The translations under genes were made by a program, and so were the position numbers. 64,000 nucleotides of DNA from contig NZ_JBEAAM010000015.1 in assembly GCF_040066175.1 (NCBI RefSeq), positions 52,819-116,818 of the forward strand. Reading direction: 5' to 3'. The notes beneath the pieces are model-generated. The model saw only the letters and a list, made by a program, of their open reading frames with translations. It did no database searches and was not told the origin of the DNA. The DNA is from Solimonas sp040066175 (GTDB taxonomy: Bacteria; Pseudomonadota; Gammaproteobacteria; Nevskiales; Nevskiaceae). This document shows positions 44,163-52,253 of this stretch, piece by piece; position 1 is the stretch's first letter, and each line of letters starts with the position of its first letter.

Positions 44163-46423
44163 GTCGCCTCGCCCCCCGACTCGGTCGGCGTGACCGCCTT
44201 GAGCGTGAAATGAAACGTCGAGCCCTTTCCCGGCGCCGACTCGACCCAGATACGCCCGCCGTGGTGCTCGACAATCTTCTTGCAGATTGCCAGACCCACT
44301 CCCGTCCCCTCGTATTCCTCCGCGGTGTGCAGCCGCTGGAAGATCAGGAAGATCTTCTCGTGGTGTTCCGGCGCGATGCCGATACCGCGGTCGGTCACCG
44401 TGAAATGCCAGCCCTGACCCTCCGGATGCGCACTCACGTGCACGCTGGGACGCTCCGCAGGCTGGAATTTCAGACCGTTCGAGATCAGGTTCTGGAACAG
44501 CTGCAAGAGCTCGTGCTCGATGCCCATCACCGTCGGCAGCGGATCGTGGGTGATGCTGGCCTGGCGTGCGTCGATCGTCGCCTTGAGCTGCGCCTCGACC
44601 TTGGCCAGCAAGGCCTCGCAGTCCACCGTCGCCGGCGGCTGCTGAGCGCGGCTGACGCGCGAGAACAGCAGCAGATCGTCGATCAGCGACTGCATCTGCT
44701 TGGCGCTCTGCGTGATGTAGCCGAGGAACTCGACCGCCTCCGGCGCCAACGCAGCCGCGTGTTTCTTGTTCAGCAGCTGTGCAAAGCCGGTGATGCTGCG
44801 CAGCGGTGCCCGCAGGTCGTGCGAGGCGATATACGCGAACTGCTCGAGTTCGCGGTTGCTGCGCTTGAGACTGTCGGCGTAGTCGGCGAGCTGGCGTTCG
44901 AAATTCTTGCGTTCGGTGATGTCTCGCACCGCCGCCGTGATCAGCGTTCCGTCCTCGGTCTGCAACGGCCCGAGGCTGATCTCCACCGGGAACTCACTGC
45001 CGTCCTTGCGCCGCGCCCACAGGTCGAGGCCGCTACCCATCGGCCGCTGCCGCGGATCGCTTGCATAGTCGGCGCGGTGCTGGCGGTGGCGCAGCTGGAA
45101 GCGTTGCGGAATGAGCAGTTCGATCGGCTGGCCGATCATCTCGTCGCGCGCATAGCCGAACAGACGCTCGGCCTGCGCATTGATCAGCGTGATGCGGCCG
45201 TCGGTGCCGATGATCACCATCGCATCCGGCGCCGCGTCCAGCAGGTCGCGGAACTTGCGCTCGGCGCTCTTGCGTTCGGTGATGTCCCGGCCGATCGTCG
45301 ATGCGCCGACGATCAGGCCCTGCGCATCGTGGATCGGCGATATGGTCAGCGACACCTGGATGCGCCGCCCGTCCTTGGTGAGGCGCTCGGTTTCATAATG
45401 CTTGATCTGCTCGCCGCGACGCACCCGCGCCAGGATTTCGGCCTCCTCCTTTCGGCGCTCGAGTGGGAACAGACGTTCGACCGGCTGGCCGATGATCTCG
45501 GCGGCCGCGTAGCCGTACATGGCCTCGGCGGCGCGGTTCCAGCTGGTGATGCGGCCGTGCAGATCCTTGCCCATGATCGCGTCGTTGGACGACTCGACGA
45601 TCGCCGCAAGACGCGCGGTGGCATCGCGTTCGCGCTTGCGGTCGCTGACGTCGCGGACCGCCGCGGAGGCCCAGACCCCCTCTTCGGTCTGCAACGGGCT
45701 GAGACTGATCTCCACCGGGAACTCGCTGCCGTCCTTGCGCCGGCCGAGCAGTTCCAGGCCGACGCCCATGTCGCGCACGTTCGGCCCGAGGAAATAGCGG
45801 TCACGGTGCTGCGTATGACGGCCACGCAGGCGCTCCGGGATGAGGACCTCGATCGACCGTCCGACGATCGTCTCGCGGCGATAGCCGAACAGACGCTCGG
45901 TCTGCGCGTTGACCAGGCGGATGGTGCCGCTGCGGTCGATGATGACGATCGCGTCCGGCGCGGTCTCGAGCAGGGCACGGAACTTGTCGTTGGCGCGCTT
46001 GCGCTCCTCGGCGTTGCGGATCGCGGCCATCACGAACAGGCCGCGCTCGGTGCGCAGGGGGCTGAGCGAGATTTCGACCGGGAACTCCGTGCCGTCCTTG
46101 CGACGTCCCGGCAGTTCGACGCCGGCACCCATCTCGCGTGCCCGCGGCTCCGCGAAGAAGCCCTCGCGGTGATGGACATGGCCCCCGCGGAACTTCTCCG
46201 GCACGAGGCATTCGACGCTCTGGCCGAGCAGCTCCTCGCGCTGGTAGCCGAACAGGCGCTCCGCCTGCGCGTTGACCAGGACGATGCGTCCCTCGGCGTC
46301 GATCAGCACCATGCCGTCGGGTGCCGACTCGACCAGATCGCGGTACCAGCGGGGATCGACGTCCGCCGGCATCCGCTCACCCGATGTCCGCTCCGGCTGC
46401 ATCCGCTGCACGCTCCGTTCCAC
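44159..46423 (-). CDS. PAS-domain sensor histidine kinase
   Basis: 754 residues with four PAS domains, near 25-145, 146-265, 270-395 and 395-515. PAS 1, 2 and 4 are close copies of one another (NAQ-ERLFGY, RRKDGSEFPVEISLSPL), while PAS 3 is of another type. The HisKA domain has the phospho-acceptor His535 in IASHDLRAPL. The HATPase domain at about 630-750 has NLISNGLKF, DRGIGIAPEHHEKIF and GTGVGLAICKKIVEHHGG. No membrane helix is seen, so it is cytoplasmic. No response regulator is adjacent. It is coupled to the M23 gene. The start is GTG at 46423, and ATG at 46402 is possible. Confidence 0.93.
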   Translation of the reverse strand: MERSVQRMQPERTSGERMPADVDPRWYRDLVESAPDGMVLIDAEGRIVLVNAQAERLFGYQREELLGQSVECLVPEKFRGGHVHHREGFFAEPRAREMGAGVELPGRRKDGTEFPVEISLSPLRTERGLFVMAAIRNAEERKRANDKFRALLETAPDAIVIIDRSGTIRLVNAQTERLFGYRRETIVGRSIEVLIPERLRGRHTQHRDRYFLGPNVRDMGVGLELLGRRKDGSEFPVEISLSPLQTEEGVWASAAVRDVSDRKRERDATARLAAIVESSNDAIMGKDLHGRITSWNRAAEAMYGYAAAEIIGQPVERLFPLERRKEEAEILARVRRGEQIKHYETERLTKDGRRIQVSLTISPIHDAQGLIVGASTIGRDITERKSAERKFRDLLDAAPDAMVIIGTDGRITLINAQAERLFGYARDEMIGQPIELLIPQRFQLRHRQHRADYASDPRQRPMGSGLDLWARRKDGSEFPVEISLGPLQTEDGTLITAAVRDITERKNFERQLADYADSLKRSNRELEQFAYIASHDLRAPLRSITGFAQLLNKKHAAALAPEAVEFLGYITQSAKQMQSLIDDLLLFSRVSRAQQPPATVDCEALLAKVEAQLKATIDARQASITHDPLPTVMGIEHELLQLFQNLISNGLKFQPAERPSVHVSAHPEGQGWHFTVTDRGIGIAPEHHEKIFLIFQRLHTAEEYEGTGVGLAICKKIVEHHGGRIWVESAPGKGSTFHFTLKAVTPTESGGEAT

Positions 46424-46464
46424 GATGTGCCGTCATCATCGCACGGCGGGCGGCCGGAGAACGC

Positions 46465-48372
46465 TCAGCGCGTCGCCGCGAGCCGCGCGACGGCTTCGCC
46501 CAGAGGCAGCGTCTCCTGCTTCTCCTCGCCGCGGTAACGCAGCGTCACGGTGCAATCCTCGGCCTCCTTGCGGCCGACGATGGCCATCACCGGGATCTTC
46601 TGCAGCGCGTGTTCGCGGATCTTGTAGTTGATCTTCTCGTTGCGCAGGTCGGTCTGTGCGCGCAGACCGGCGTCCCTGAGCAGCTCGCAGACCTCGGCCG
46701 CATACCGGTCGGCGTCCGAGACGATCGGCGCGACGACCACCTGCACCGGCGACAGCCAGAACGGCAGGCTGCCGGCATGATGCTCGATCAGGATGCCGAT
46801 GAAGCGTTCCATCGACCCGAGCATCGCGCGGTGCAGCATCACCGGCACCTGACGGTTCGAGTGCTCATCGACGTACTCGGCGCCGAGCCGGCCGGGCATC
46901 GAGAAATCCACCTGCATCGTGCCGAGCTGCCACGACCGGCCGATCGAGTCCTTGAGGTGATACTCGATCTTGGGCCCGTAGAACGCCCCCTCGCCGGGCA
47001 GTTCGGTCCACGCCACACCGGCGGCGCGCAGCGCCGCGCGCAGTGCCTGTTCGGCGCGGTCCCAGATCTCGTCGGCGCCGATCCGCTTGTCGGGGCGCAG
47101 CGCCAGCTTGACGGCGACCTCCGAGAAGCCGAAGTCGGCATAGACCTGCATCGCCTGACGATGGAATGCGGTGACTTCCGGCTCGATCTGTTGCTCCGTG
47201 CAGAAGATGTGACCGTCGTCCTGCGTGAATGCGCGCACGCGCATGATGCCGTGCAGGGCTCCGGACGGCTCATTGCGATGGCAGCTGCCGAACTCGGCGT
47301 AGCGGATCGGCAGGTCGCGGTAGCTGTGCAGGCCGGCGTTGTAGATCTGCACGTGGCCCGGGCAGTTCATCGGCTTGACCGCGTAGGTGCGCTTCTCCGA
47401 CTCGGTGAAGAACATGTGTTCGTGGTAGTTGTCCCAGTGCCCGGACTTCTTCCACAGGCTCACGTCCAGGATCTGCGGACCGCGCACCTCCTGATAGCCG
47501 TTCTTGCGGTAGGTGCTGCGCACGTACTGCTCCACCGCCTGCCAGATCGCCCAGCCCTTCGGGTGCCAGAACACCATGCCCGGCGCCTCTTCCTGCTGGT
47601 GGAACAGATCGAGCTGGCGCGCGAGCTTGCGATGATCGCGCTTCTCGGCCTCCTCGACCATCTTCAGGTAGGCCTTGAGCTCGTCGTCGGTGGCGAAGCA
47701 GACGCCGTAGATGCGCTGCAGCTGCGCGTTGTTGGCATCACCGCGCCAGTACGCACCGGACACCCGGATCAGCTTGAATGCGGTGCCGAGCCGGCCGGTC
47801 GATGGCAGGTGCGGTCCCAGACACATGTCGAGCCAGCGGTCACCCTGGCGGTAGATGCTGATCTCCTCGTCGGGACCGATGCCCTCGGCCACCCACTCGG
47901 CCTTGAAGCGCTCGCCGTGCTGCCTGAAGTACTCGATCACCTGGTCGCGGGGCCAGACTTCGCGCCGGATCGGCAGGTCGCGCTTGACGATCTCGCGCAT
48001 TCTCTGCTCGATCGTTTCCAGGTCGGCTTCCGTGAACGGCGTATCGCGTGCGAAGTCGTAGTAGAAGCCGTTCTCGGTCGCCGGACCGAAGGTAATCTGC
48101 GTGCCGGGAAACAGCTCCTGCACCGCCTGCGCGAGCACGTGGGCCGCATCGTGGCGGATCACCTCCAGCGCTTCCGGCTTGTCGCGCGTGACGATGCTGA
48201 TCGCCGCATCGCGGTCGATCGGGCGCGTCAGGTCCCACAGCTCGCCATCGACCAGGACGACGGCGGCCTTCTTGGCCAGGCCCGGCGAGATGCCCTGCGC
48301 GATCGCCAGACCGGTGACCGGCTGGTCGAACGACTTCTTGTTACCGTCCGGAAATGTGATTTCGATGCTCAT
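46465..48372 (-). CDS. thrS: threonyl-tRNA synthetase
   Basis: Charges tRNA-Thr. 635 residues: N-terminal TGS domain (1-60), editing domain with RHDAAHVLAQAV, class II catalytic core with PGMVFWHPKGW, MNCPGHVQIY, HRNEPSGALHGIMRVRAFTQDDGHIFC, and anticodon-binding domain at the end. The ATG at 48372 follows the gltX stop by 9 bases. The usual downstream partner infC is absent; the PAS kinase comes next instead. Confidence 0.98.
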   Translation of the reverse strand: MSIEITFPDGNKKSFDQPVTGLAIAQGISPGLAKKAAVVLVDGELWDLTRPIDRDAAISIVTRDKPEALEVIRHDAAHVLAQAVQELFPGTQITFGPATENGFYYDFARDTPFTEADLETIEQRMREIVKRDLPIRREVWPRDQVIEYFRQHGERFKAEWVAEGIGPDEEISIYRQGDRWLDMCLGPHLPSTGRLGTAFKLIRVSGAYWRGDANNAQLQRIYGVCFATDDELKAYLKMVEEAEKRDHRKLARQLDLFHQQEEAPGMVFWHPKGWAIWQAVEQYVRSTYRKNGYQEVRGPQILDVSLWKKSGHWDNYHEHMFFTESEKRTYAVKPMNCPGHVQIYNAGLHSYRDLPIRYAEFGSCHRNEPSGALHGIMRVRAFTQDDGHIFCTEQQIEPEVTAFHRQAMQVYADFGFSEVAVKLALRPDKRIGADEIWDRAEQALRAALRAAGVAWTELPGEGAFYGPKIEYHLKDSIGRSWQLGTMQVDFSMPGRLGAEYVDEHSNRQVPVMLHRAMLGSMERFIGILIEHHAGSLPFWLSPVQVVVAPIVSDADRYAAEVCELLRDAGLRAQTDLRNEKINYKIREHALQKIPVMAIVGRKEAEDCTVTLRYRGEEKQETLPLGEAVARLAATR

Positions 48373-48381
48373 GGCCTTGCT

Positions 48382-49812
48382 CTACGAATTTGCTCGGGAC
48401 TTGCCGTGGACGTGTTCGACGGCGGCCGTCAGCCGCGCGAGCGTGCGGGTTCGCCCCAGCAGCGCCAGCGTCTGATCGATCGGCGGCGATACGGCCATGC
48501 CGGCGACCGCGACGCGGATCGGCTGCGCGACCTTGCCCAGTCCCAGACCACGGCTCTCGGCGAAGCCGTTGACCGCCGCATGCAGCGCCTCGGCGGTCCA
48601 TGCCGGCAGGCCGGCGAGCACAGAGGCGAGTGCTTCGAGCAGCTCGGCCGCATCCGCAGTCAGGTGCTTGGCCGCGTCCTTCTCGTTGTAGCCGGTCAGA
48701 TCGGCGTAGAAGAAGTGCGACTTCTCCGCCATCTCCAGCAGCGTGCGGCAGCGCTCGCGCTGCGCGAGGATCACGTCCTCCAGCCTCGGACCTTGCGCCG
48801 GATCCAGCCCCATGCGCCGCAGATGCCAGTCGAACTCCGGCACGACCACGTCCAGCGGCGCGGTCTTCAGATACTGGTGGTTGACCCAGTAGGCCTTCTC
48901 CATGTCGAAGCGCGCCGGCGAAGCCGAGACGTGATCGAAGTCGAACTTCTCGATCATCTCCTGGCGCGTGAACAGCTCCTGGTCACCGTGGCTCCAGCCC
49001 AGGCGCACCAGGTAGTTGAGCATCGCCTCGGGCAGGAAGCCCATCGCGCGGTATTCCATCACGCCCAGCGCGCCGTGGCGCTTGGAGAGCTTGGTGCCGT
49101 CGGCGCCGAGGATCATCGACACGTGCGCGTACTGCGGCGGCGTCGCGCCCAGCGCCTTGAGGATGTTGATCTGGCGCGGCGTGTTGTTGACGTGATCGTC
49201 GCCGCGGATGACATGAGTGATGCCCATGTCCCAGTCATCGACGACGACGCAGAAGTTGTAGGTCGGCGTGCCGTCGGCGCGCGCGATGATCAGGTCGTCG
49301 AGTTCGGCGTTGTCGAAGACGATCTCGCCCTTGATCAGGTCCGGGATCACCACCTGGCCGTCGGCCGGGTTCCGGAAGCGCACGACCGGCTGCACGCCCT
49401 CCGGGACCGGCGGCAGCCGCTTGCCCGGCTCGGGACGCCAGCGGCCGTCGTAGCGCGGCTTCTCCTTGCGCGCGATCTGCTCGTTGCGCATCTGCTCCAG
49501 CTCCTCCTTGGAGCAGTAGCAGCGGTACGCGGTACCGGCGGCGAGCATCTGCGCGATGACCTCCCGGTACCGATCGAAGCGCTGGGTCTGGTAGATGGGC
49601 TCGACATCGGACTTCAGGCCCAGCCAGGCCATGCCCTCGAAGATCGCATCGACCGCCTCCTGCGTCGAGCGCTCGCGGTCGGTGTCCTCGATGCGCAGCA
49701 GGAAGCGGCCGCCGTGGCGCTTGGCATAGAGATAGGAGAACAACGCGGTGCGCGCGCCGCCGATGTGCAGGAAGCCGGTGGGACTGGGCGCGAAGCGGGT
49801 GACGACGGTCAT
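48382..49812 (-). CDS. gltX: glutamyl-tRNA synthetase
   Basis: Class I synthetase charging tRNA-Glu, 476 residues. It shows the HIGH-type motif APSPTGFLHIGGARTALF, a zinc-type region CYCSKEEL, and KLSKRHGA (KMSKS). I chose the ATG at 49812 (MTVVTRFAPSPTG), the canonical start. It sits just upstream of thrS. The leader has no obvious ribosome site: it is an unusual CCCGCCTCC word array. Confidence 0.97.
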   Translation of the reverse strand: MTVVTRFAPSPTGFLHIGGARTALFSYLYAKRHGGRFLLRIEDTDRERSTQEAVDAIFEGMAWLGLKSDVEPIYQTQRFDRYREVIAQMLAAGTAYRCYCSKEELEQMRNEQIARKEKPRYDGRWRPEPGKRLPPVPEGVQPVVRFRNPADGQVVIPDLIKGEIVFDNAELDDLIIARADGTPTYNFCVVVDDWDMGITHVIRGDDHVNNTPRQINILKALGATPPQYAHVSMILGADGTKLSKRHGALGVMEYRAMGFLPEAMLNYLVRLGWSHGDQELFTRQEMIEKFDFDHVSASPARFDMEKAYWVNHQYLKTAPLDVVVPEFDWHLRRMGLDPAQGPRLEDVILAQRERCRTLLEMAEKSHFFYADLTGYNEKDAAKHLTADAAELLEALASVLAGLPAWTAEALHAAVNGFAESRGLGLGKVAQPIRVAVAGMAVSPPIDQTLALLGRTRTLARLTAAVEHVHGKSRANS

Positions 49813-49820
49813 CGATTCTC

Positions 49821-49851
49821 GGGAGGCGGGAGGCGGGAAGCCGGAGGCGGG
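49821..49851. repeat. GGGAGGC word array upstream of gltX
   Basis: On the plus strand GGGAGGCGGGAGGCGGG and related words give four GGG runs in 31 bases. On the minus strand this is a CCCGCCTCC array in the gltX leader. The plus-strand G runs could form a G-quadruplex. Confidence 0.7.
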
Positions 49852-49977
49852 CCGATGCGGCACACCACGCCGACAGGTCGCGCATTCTAAACTATGGTCC
49901 GTGTGCACCCTGCACAAACCGGCGCCATCCGTGGCGCCGACTTTCAAGACAGTCTGGAACCGGCTCTCTCTCGTCGA

Positions 49978-50814
49978 ATGACCACCTTGTTTGTCGAGCA
50001 TCTGACCGTGATCGACTGCGCCTACCTGGACGCGGCGCGCGGCCTGGTCGGTGAAAGCTGGATCGTGGACGTCGAACTCGAAGGCGGCCTGGATGCACAG
50101 TCGATGGTCCTCGACTTCGTCGAGGTGAAGCGCCGCATCAAGCAGGCGATCGACGGCAGCGTCGATCACCGCCTGCTGCTGCCCGCGCTGGCCGCGGAAA
50201 CCGAGATTCATGAGGATGGCGACGACCTGCACGTGCTGTTCCGCGCCGACATCGGCGCGATCGAGCACCGTTCGCCGCGTAGGGCCGTCAGCGCGATCGA
50301 CGCCGCCGAGATCGACGCTTCCAGCGTGGCGGCGCACCTGGCGCCGCGCGTGCTCGCGCTGCTGCCGGACAATGTCGGGGAACGGCGGCTGCTGCTGCGG
50401 CCGGAGCGCATCGACGGCGCGTACTACCACTACGTGCACGGGCTGAAGAAGCATGCCGGCGCCTGCCAGCGCATCGCCCACGGCCATCGCTCGAGGATCG
50501 AGGTGCGGGTCGAAGGCGAGCGCGACACCGAACTGGAGATGGAGATTGCGCGGCGCTGGCTGGACATCTACCTCGGCACGCGCGCCGACATCGTCGCGCG
50601 CGGCAACGGCCGCGTCCGCTTCGCCTACCGCTCGGCCGAAGGCCATTACCAGCTCGCGCTGCCGGAGACCCATGTGGACCTGCTCGACACCGACAGCACG
50701 GTGGAATGCATCGCCGAGCATCTGGCCCGCCGCTGCGCGGCTGCCCGCCCGGGACGCCGGATCGAGGTCCGCGCCTTCGAAGGCGTGATGAAGGGCGCGG
50801 TCGCCCGCGCCTGA
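49978..50814 (+). CDS. two-module PTPS / QueD-like protein with split catalytic motifs
   Basis: 278 residues in the 6-pyruvoyl-tetrahydropterin synthase superfamily, whose members include QueD. I can recognise two modules. The first (1-75) has the DF and DH motifs (DF 46-47, DH 63-64) but lacks the metal HGH. The second (about 145-278) has H154, C163 and HGH 168-170, TVE 241-243 and E268 but lacks the DF/DH motifs. Together they would complete one site. Substrate is unknown. The start is ATG at 49978, though the open frame extends upstream. It is divergent from gltX. Confidence 0.75.
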   Translation: MTTLFVEHLTVIDCAYLDAARGLVGESWIVDVELEGGLDAQSMVLDFVEVKRRIKQAIDGSVDHRLLLPALAAETEIHEDGDDLHVLFRADIGAIEHRSPRRAVSAIDAAEIDASSVAAHLAPRVLALLPDNVGERRLLLRPERIDGAYYHYVHGLKKHAGACQRIAHGHRSRIEVRVEGERDTELEMEIARRWLDIYLGTRADIVARGNGRVRFAYRSAEGHYQLALPETHVDLLDTDSTVECIAEHLARRCAAARPGRRIEVRAFEGVMKGAVARA

Positions 50815-50868
50815 GCCGCCGGCTGCAGTTCAGACCCGGTTCATGCCCGCCGCGCCAGACTCGGTGCC

Positions 50869-51600
50869 ATGATTCGATTCTCGCGCATGGTCCGCAGCCT
50901 GACCGCCCTGATCCTCGGCGCCAGTGCGACGGCCTGCGTGAGTTACCCGGTTTACGATGCCCAGCCGGCCCCCTCGACGACGTACACCGTCGTGGATCCA
51001 TGGGCCTGCGACCCCTACTACGGCCCGTGCGCGCCGCGTTACAGCTACCCATCGGTGTACTGGACCCGCATCTATTACGGCTATCCGTACTACGGCTACC
51101 CGTACTATGGATACCCGTATTACGGCTATCCCTACCGCGGCTATCCACGCCACGACCCACCCCGTCACGATCCACCCCGTCACGATCCACCGCGCCACGA
51201 TCCGCCCCGCGAACGGCCCGGCGAAGGGGCCGACTGGATCCGCAACTGGCCGCCGCGCGATCGTCCCGCCGATCCGCCCGGCAACAAGCCGGGAATCGTC
51301 TATGCGCCCAAGCCGCCACGGCTGATCCCCGACGACCGCAAGATCCCGCGCGATCCGGGCCCGCGCGCGCAGGGCAGCCCGGGTCGGGTGATTCCGACCG
51401 GCGAGTCGGCCGGCGCGTCGTCTCCGCCGCCGCGAACCGCGGATCGGCCGCGCGGCGACCGCGAAGCCCCGCGCGTCGAACGCGGCAGCGTCAGGCCGCA
51501 GGGGTCCGAAGCCGACCCCGCAGCCGGCGCGCCCCAGACGCCCGCGAAGCCGCAAGCGCCCCAGTCACGGCGCACCCGCGACAACCGCCGGGCGGAGTGA
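50869..51600 (+). CDS. lipoprotein with YYGYP and RHDPP repeats
   Basis: 243 residues. The signal peptide ends in TAC, with cysteine 23. The N-terminal mature part contains about four YYGYP-type repeats followed by YRGYP, then four PRHDP-type repeats, then a Pro/Arg/Gly-rich, low-complexity tail to the end. Histidines and aspartates in the second repeat could bind metal. No enzyme motif is present. Likely a surface-exposed or cell-envelope protein, but function is unknown. DNA repeats behind the motifs are near-identical and could vary by slippage. Confidence 0.82.
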   Translation: MIRFSRMVRSLTALILGASATACVSYPVYDAQPAPSTTYTVVDPWACDPYYGPCAPRYSYPSVYWTRIYYGYPYYGYPYYGYPYYGYPYRGYPRHDPPRHDPPRHDPPRHDPPRERPGEGADWIRNWPPRDRPADPPGNKPGIVYAPKPPRLIPDDRKIPRDPGPRAQGSPGRVIPTGESAGASSPPPRTADRPRGDREAPRVERGSVRPQGSEADPAAGAPQTPAKPQAPQSRRTRDNRRAE

Positions 51601-51624
51601 TCCGGCCGCCGCTGCCGGCGCTTG

Positions 51625-51633
51625 TGGTATAAA
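51625..51633 (+). promoter_or_regulatory. extended -10 promoter of hisI
   Basis: TGGTATAAA is a near-ideal extended -10 element 32 bases upstream of the hisI ATG. No matching -35 box is obvious. A run of seven T follows at about 51643. Confidence 0.6.
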
Positions 51634-51664
51634 AGCGCCCCCTTTTTTTGCCCCCGCAGCCGCG

Positions 51665-52153
51665 ATGGCCACCGATCCGCAGCCCGACGTCCGCTTCTTC
51701 TCCCGCGTCAGCATCGAGCAGGTCGAGGAAGGCCACGAACTGGCGCCCAAGTTCGACGAACACGGTCTGATCCCCTGCGTGACCACGGCGGCGAAGACCG
51801 GCGAAGTGCTGATGCTCGGCTACATGAACGCCGAGGCGCTCAAGCGCACGATCCTGACGGGCGAGGCCCACTACTGGTCGCGCTCGCGCCAGGTACTCTG
51901 GCACAAGGGCGCCACCAGCGGTCTGGTGCAGAAAGTCGTCGATCTGCGCATCGACGACGACCAGGATGCGCTCTGGCTGCAGGTGGACGTCGTCGGCGAC
52001 GCCAGCTGCCATGTCGGCTTCCGTTCCTGCTTCTACCGTTCGGTGCCGACCGGCGCCGGCCCGGCCGAACGCACGTTGATCTACCGCGAGGCGGAAAAGA
52101 CCTTCGATCCGAAGGAGATCTACGGCGACGCGCCGAACCCGACGAAGCTGTAG
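51665..52153 (+). CDS. hisI: phosphoribosyl-AMP cyclohydrolase HisI, stand-alone
   Basis: Third step of histidine synthesis: opens the purine ring of PR-AMP. 162 residues, a single domain without the HisE part. The family segments are TAAKTGEVLMLGYMNAEAL, HYWSRSRQVLWHKGATSG, the acidic metal site RIDDDQDAL, and zinc cysteines C115 and C122 in DASCHVGFRSC. The N-terminus is about 25 residues longer than the shortest family members. No other his gene is nearby except hisZ at 22-23 kb. Confidence 0.95.
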   Translation: MATDPQPDVRFFSRVSIEQVEEGHELAPKFDEHGLIPCVTTAAKTGEVLMLGYMNAEALKRTILTGEAHYWSRSRQVLWHKGATSGLVQKVVDLRIDDDQDALWLQVDVVGDASCHVGFRSCFYRSVPTGAGPAERTLIYREAEKTFDPKEIYGDAPNPTKL

Positions 52154-52166
52154 CAGCACGAGAGCC

Positions 52167-52234
52167 GGTTGCAGACCGCGGGTTGCGGGCTGCGTGAGGA
52201 CAAGCGTCTTTTCTGCAACCTGCACCCTGCAACC
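52167..52234. repeat. GGTTGCAG inverted word repeat between hisI and comEC
   Basis: GGTTGCAG at 52167-52174 is matched by CTGCAACC at 52213-52220 and again at 52227-52234, with further GGTTGC/GCAACC words. It lies between the convergent stops of hisI and comEC, so it may act as a bidirectional end for both. Confidence 0.7.
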
Positions 52235-52253
52235 TGCAAGCAATGTTGACGCG

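Noticed and set aside
46321..49890. A very long open frame (about 1189 codons) on the plus strand across thrS and gltX
   Set aside because: It is antisense to two certain synthetase genes, is rich in Arg, His and Leu and shows no motif. In GC-rich DNA the opposite strand of real genes often stays open.
51061..51210. CRISPR-like regular repeats
   Set aside because: The periodic DNA is in frame and encodes YYGYP and RHDPP repeats of a lipoprotein; no spacers or cas genes.
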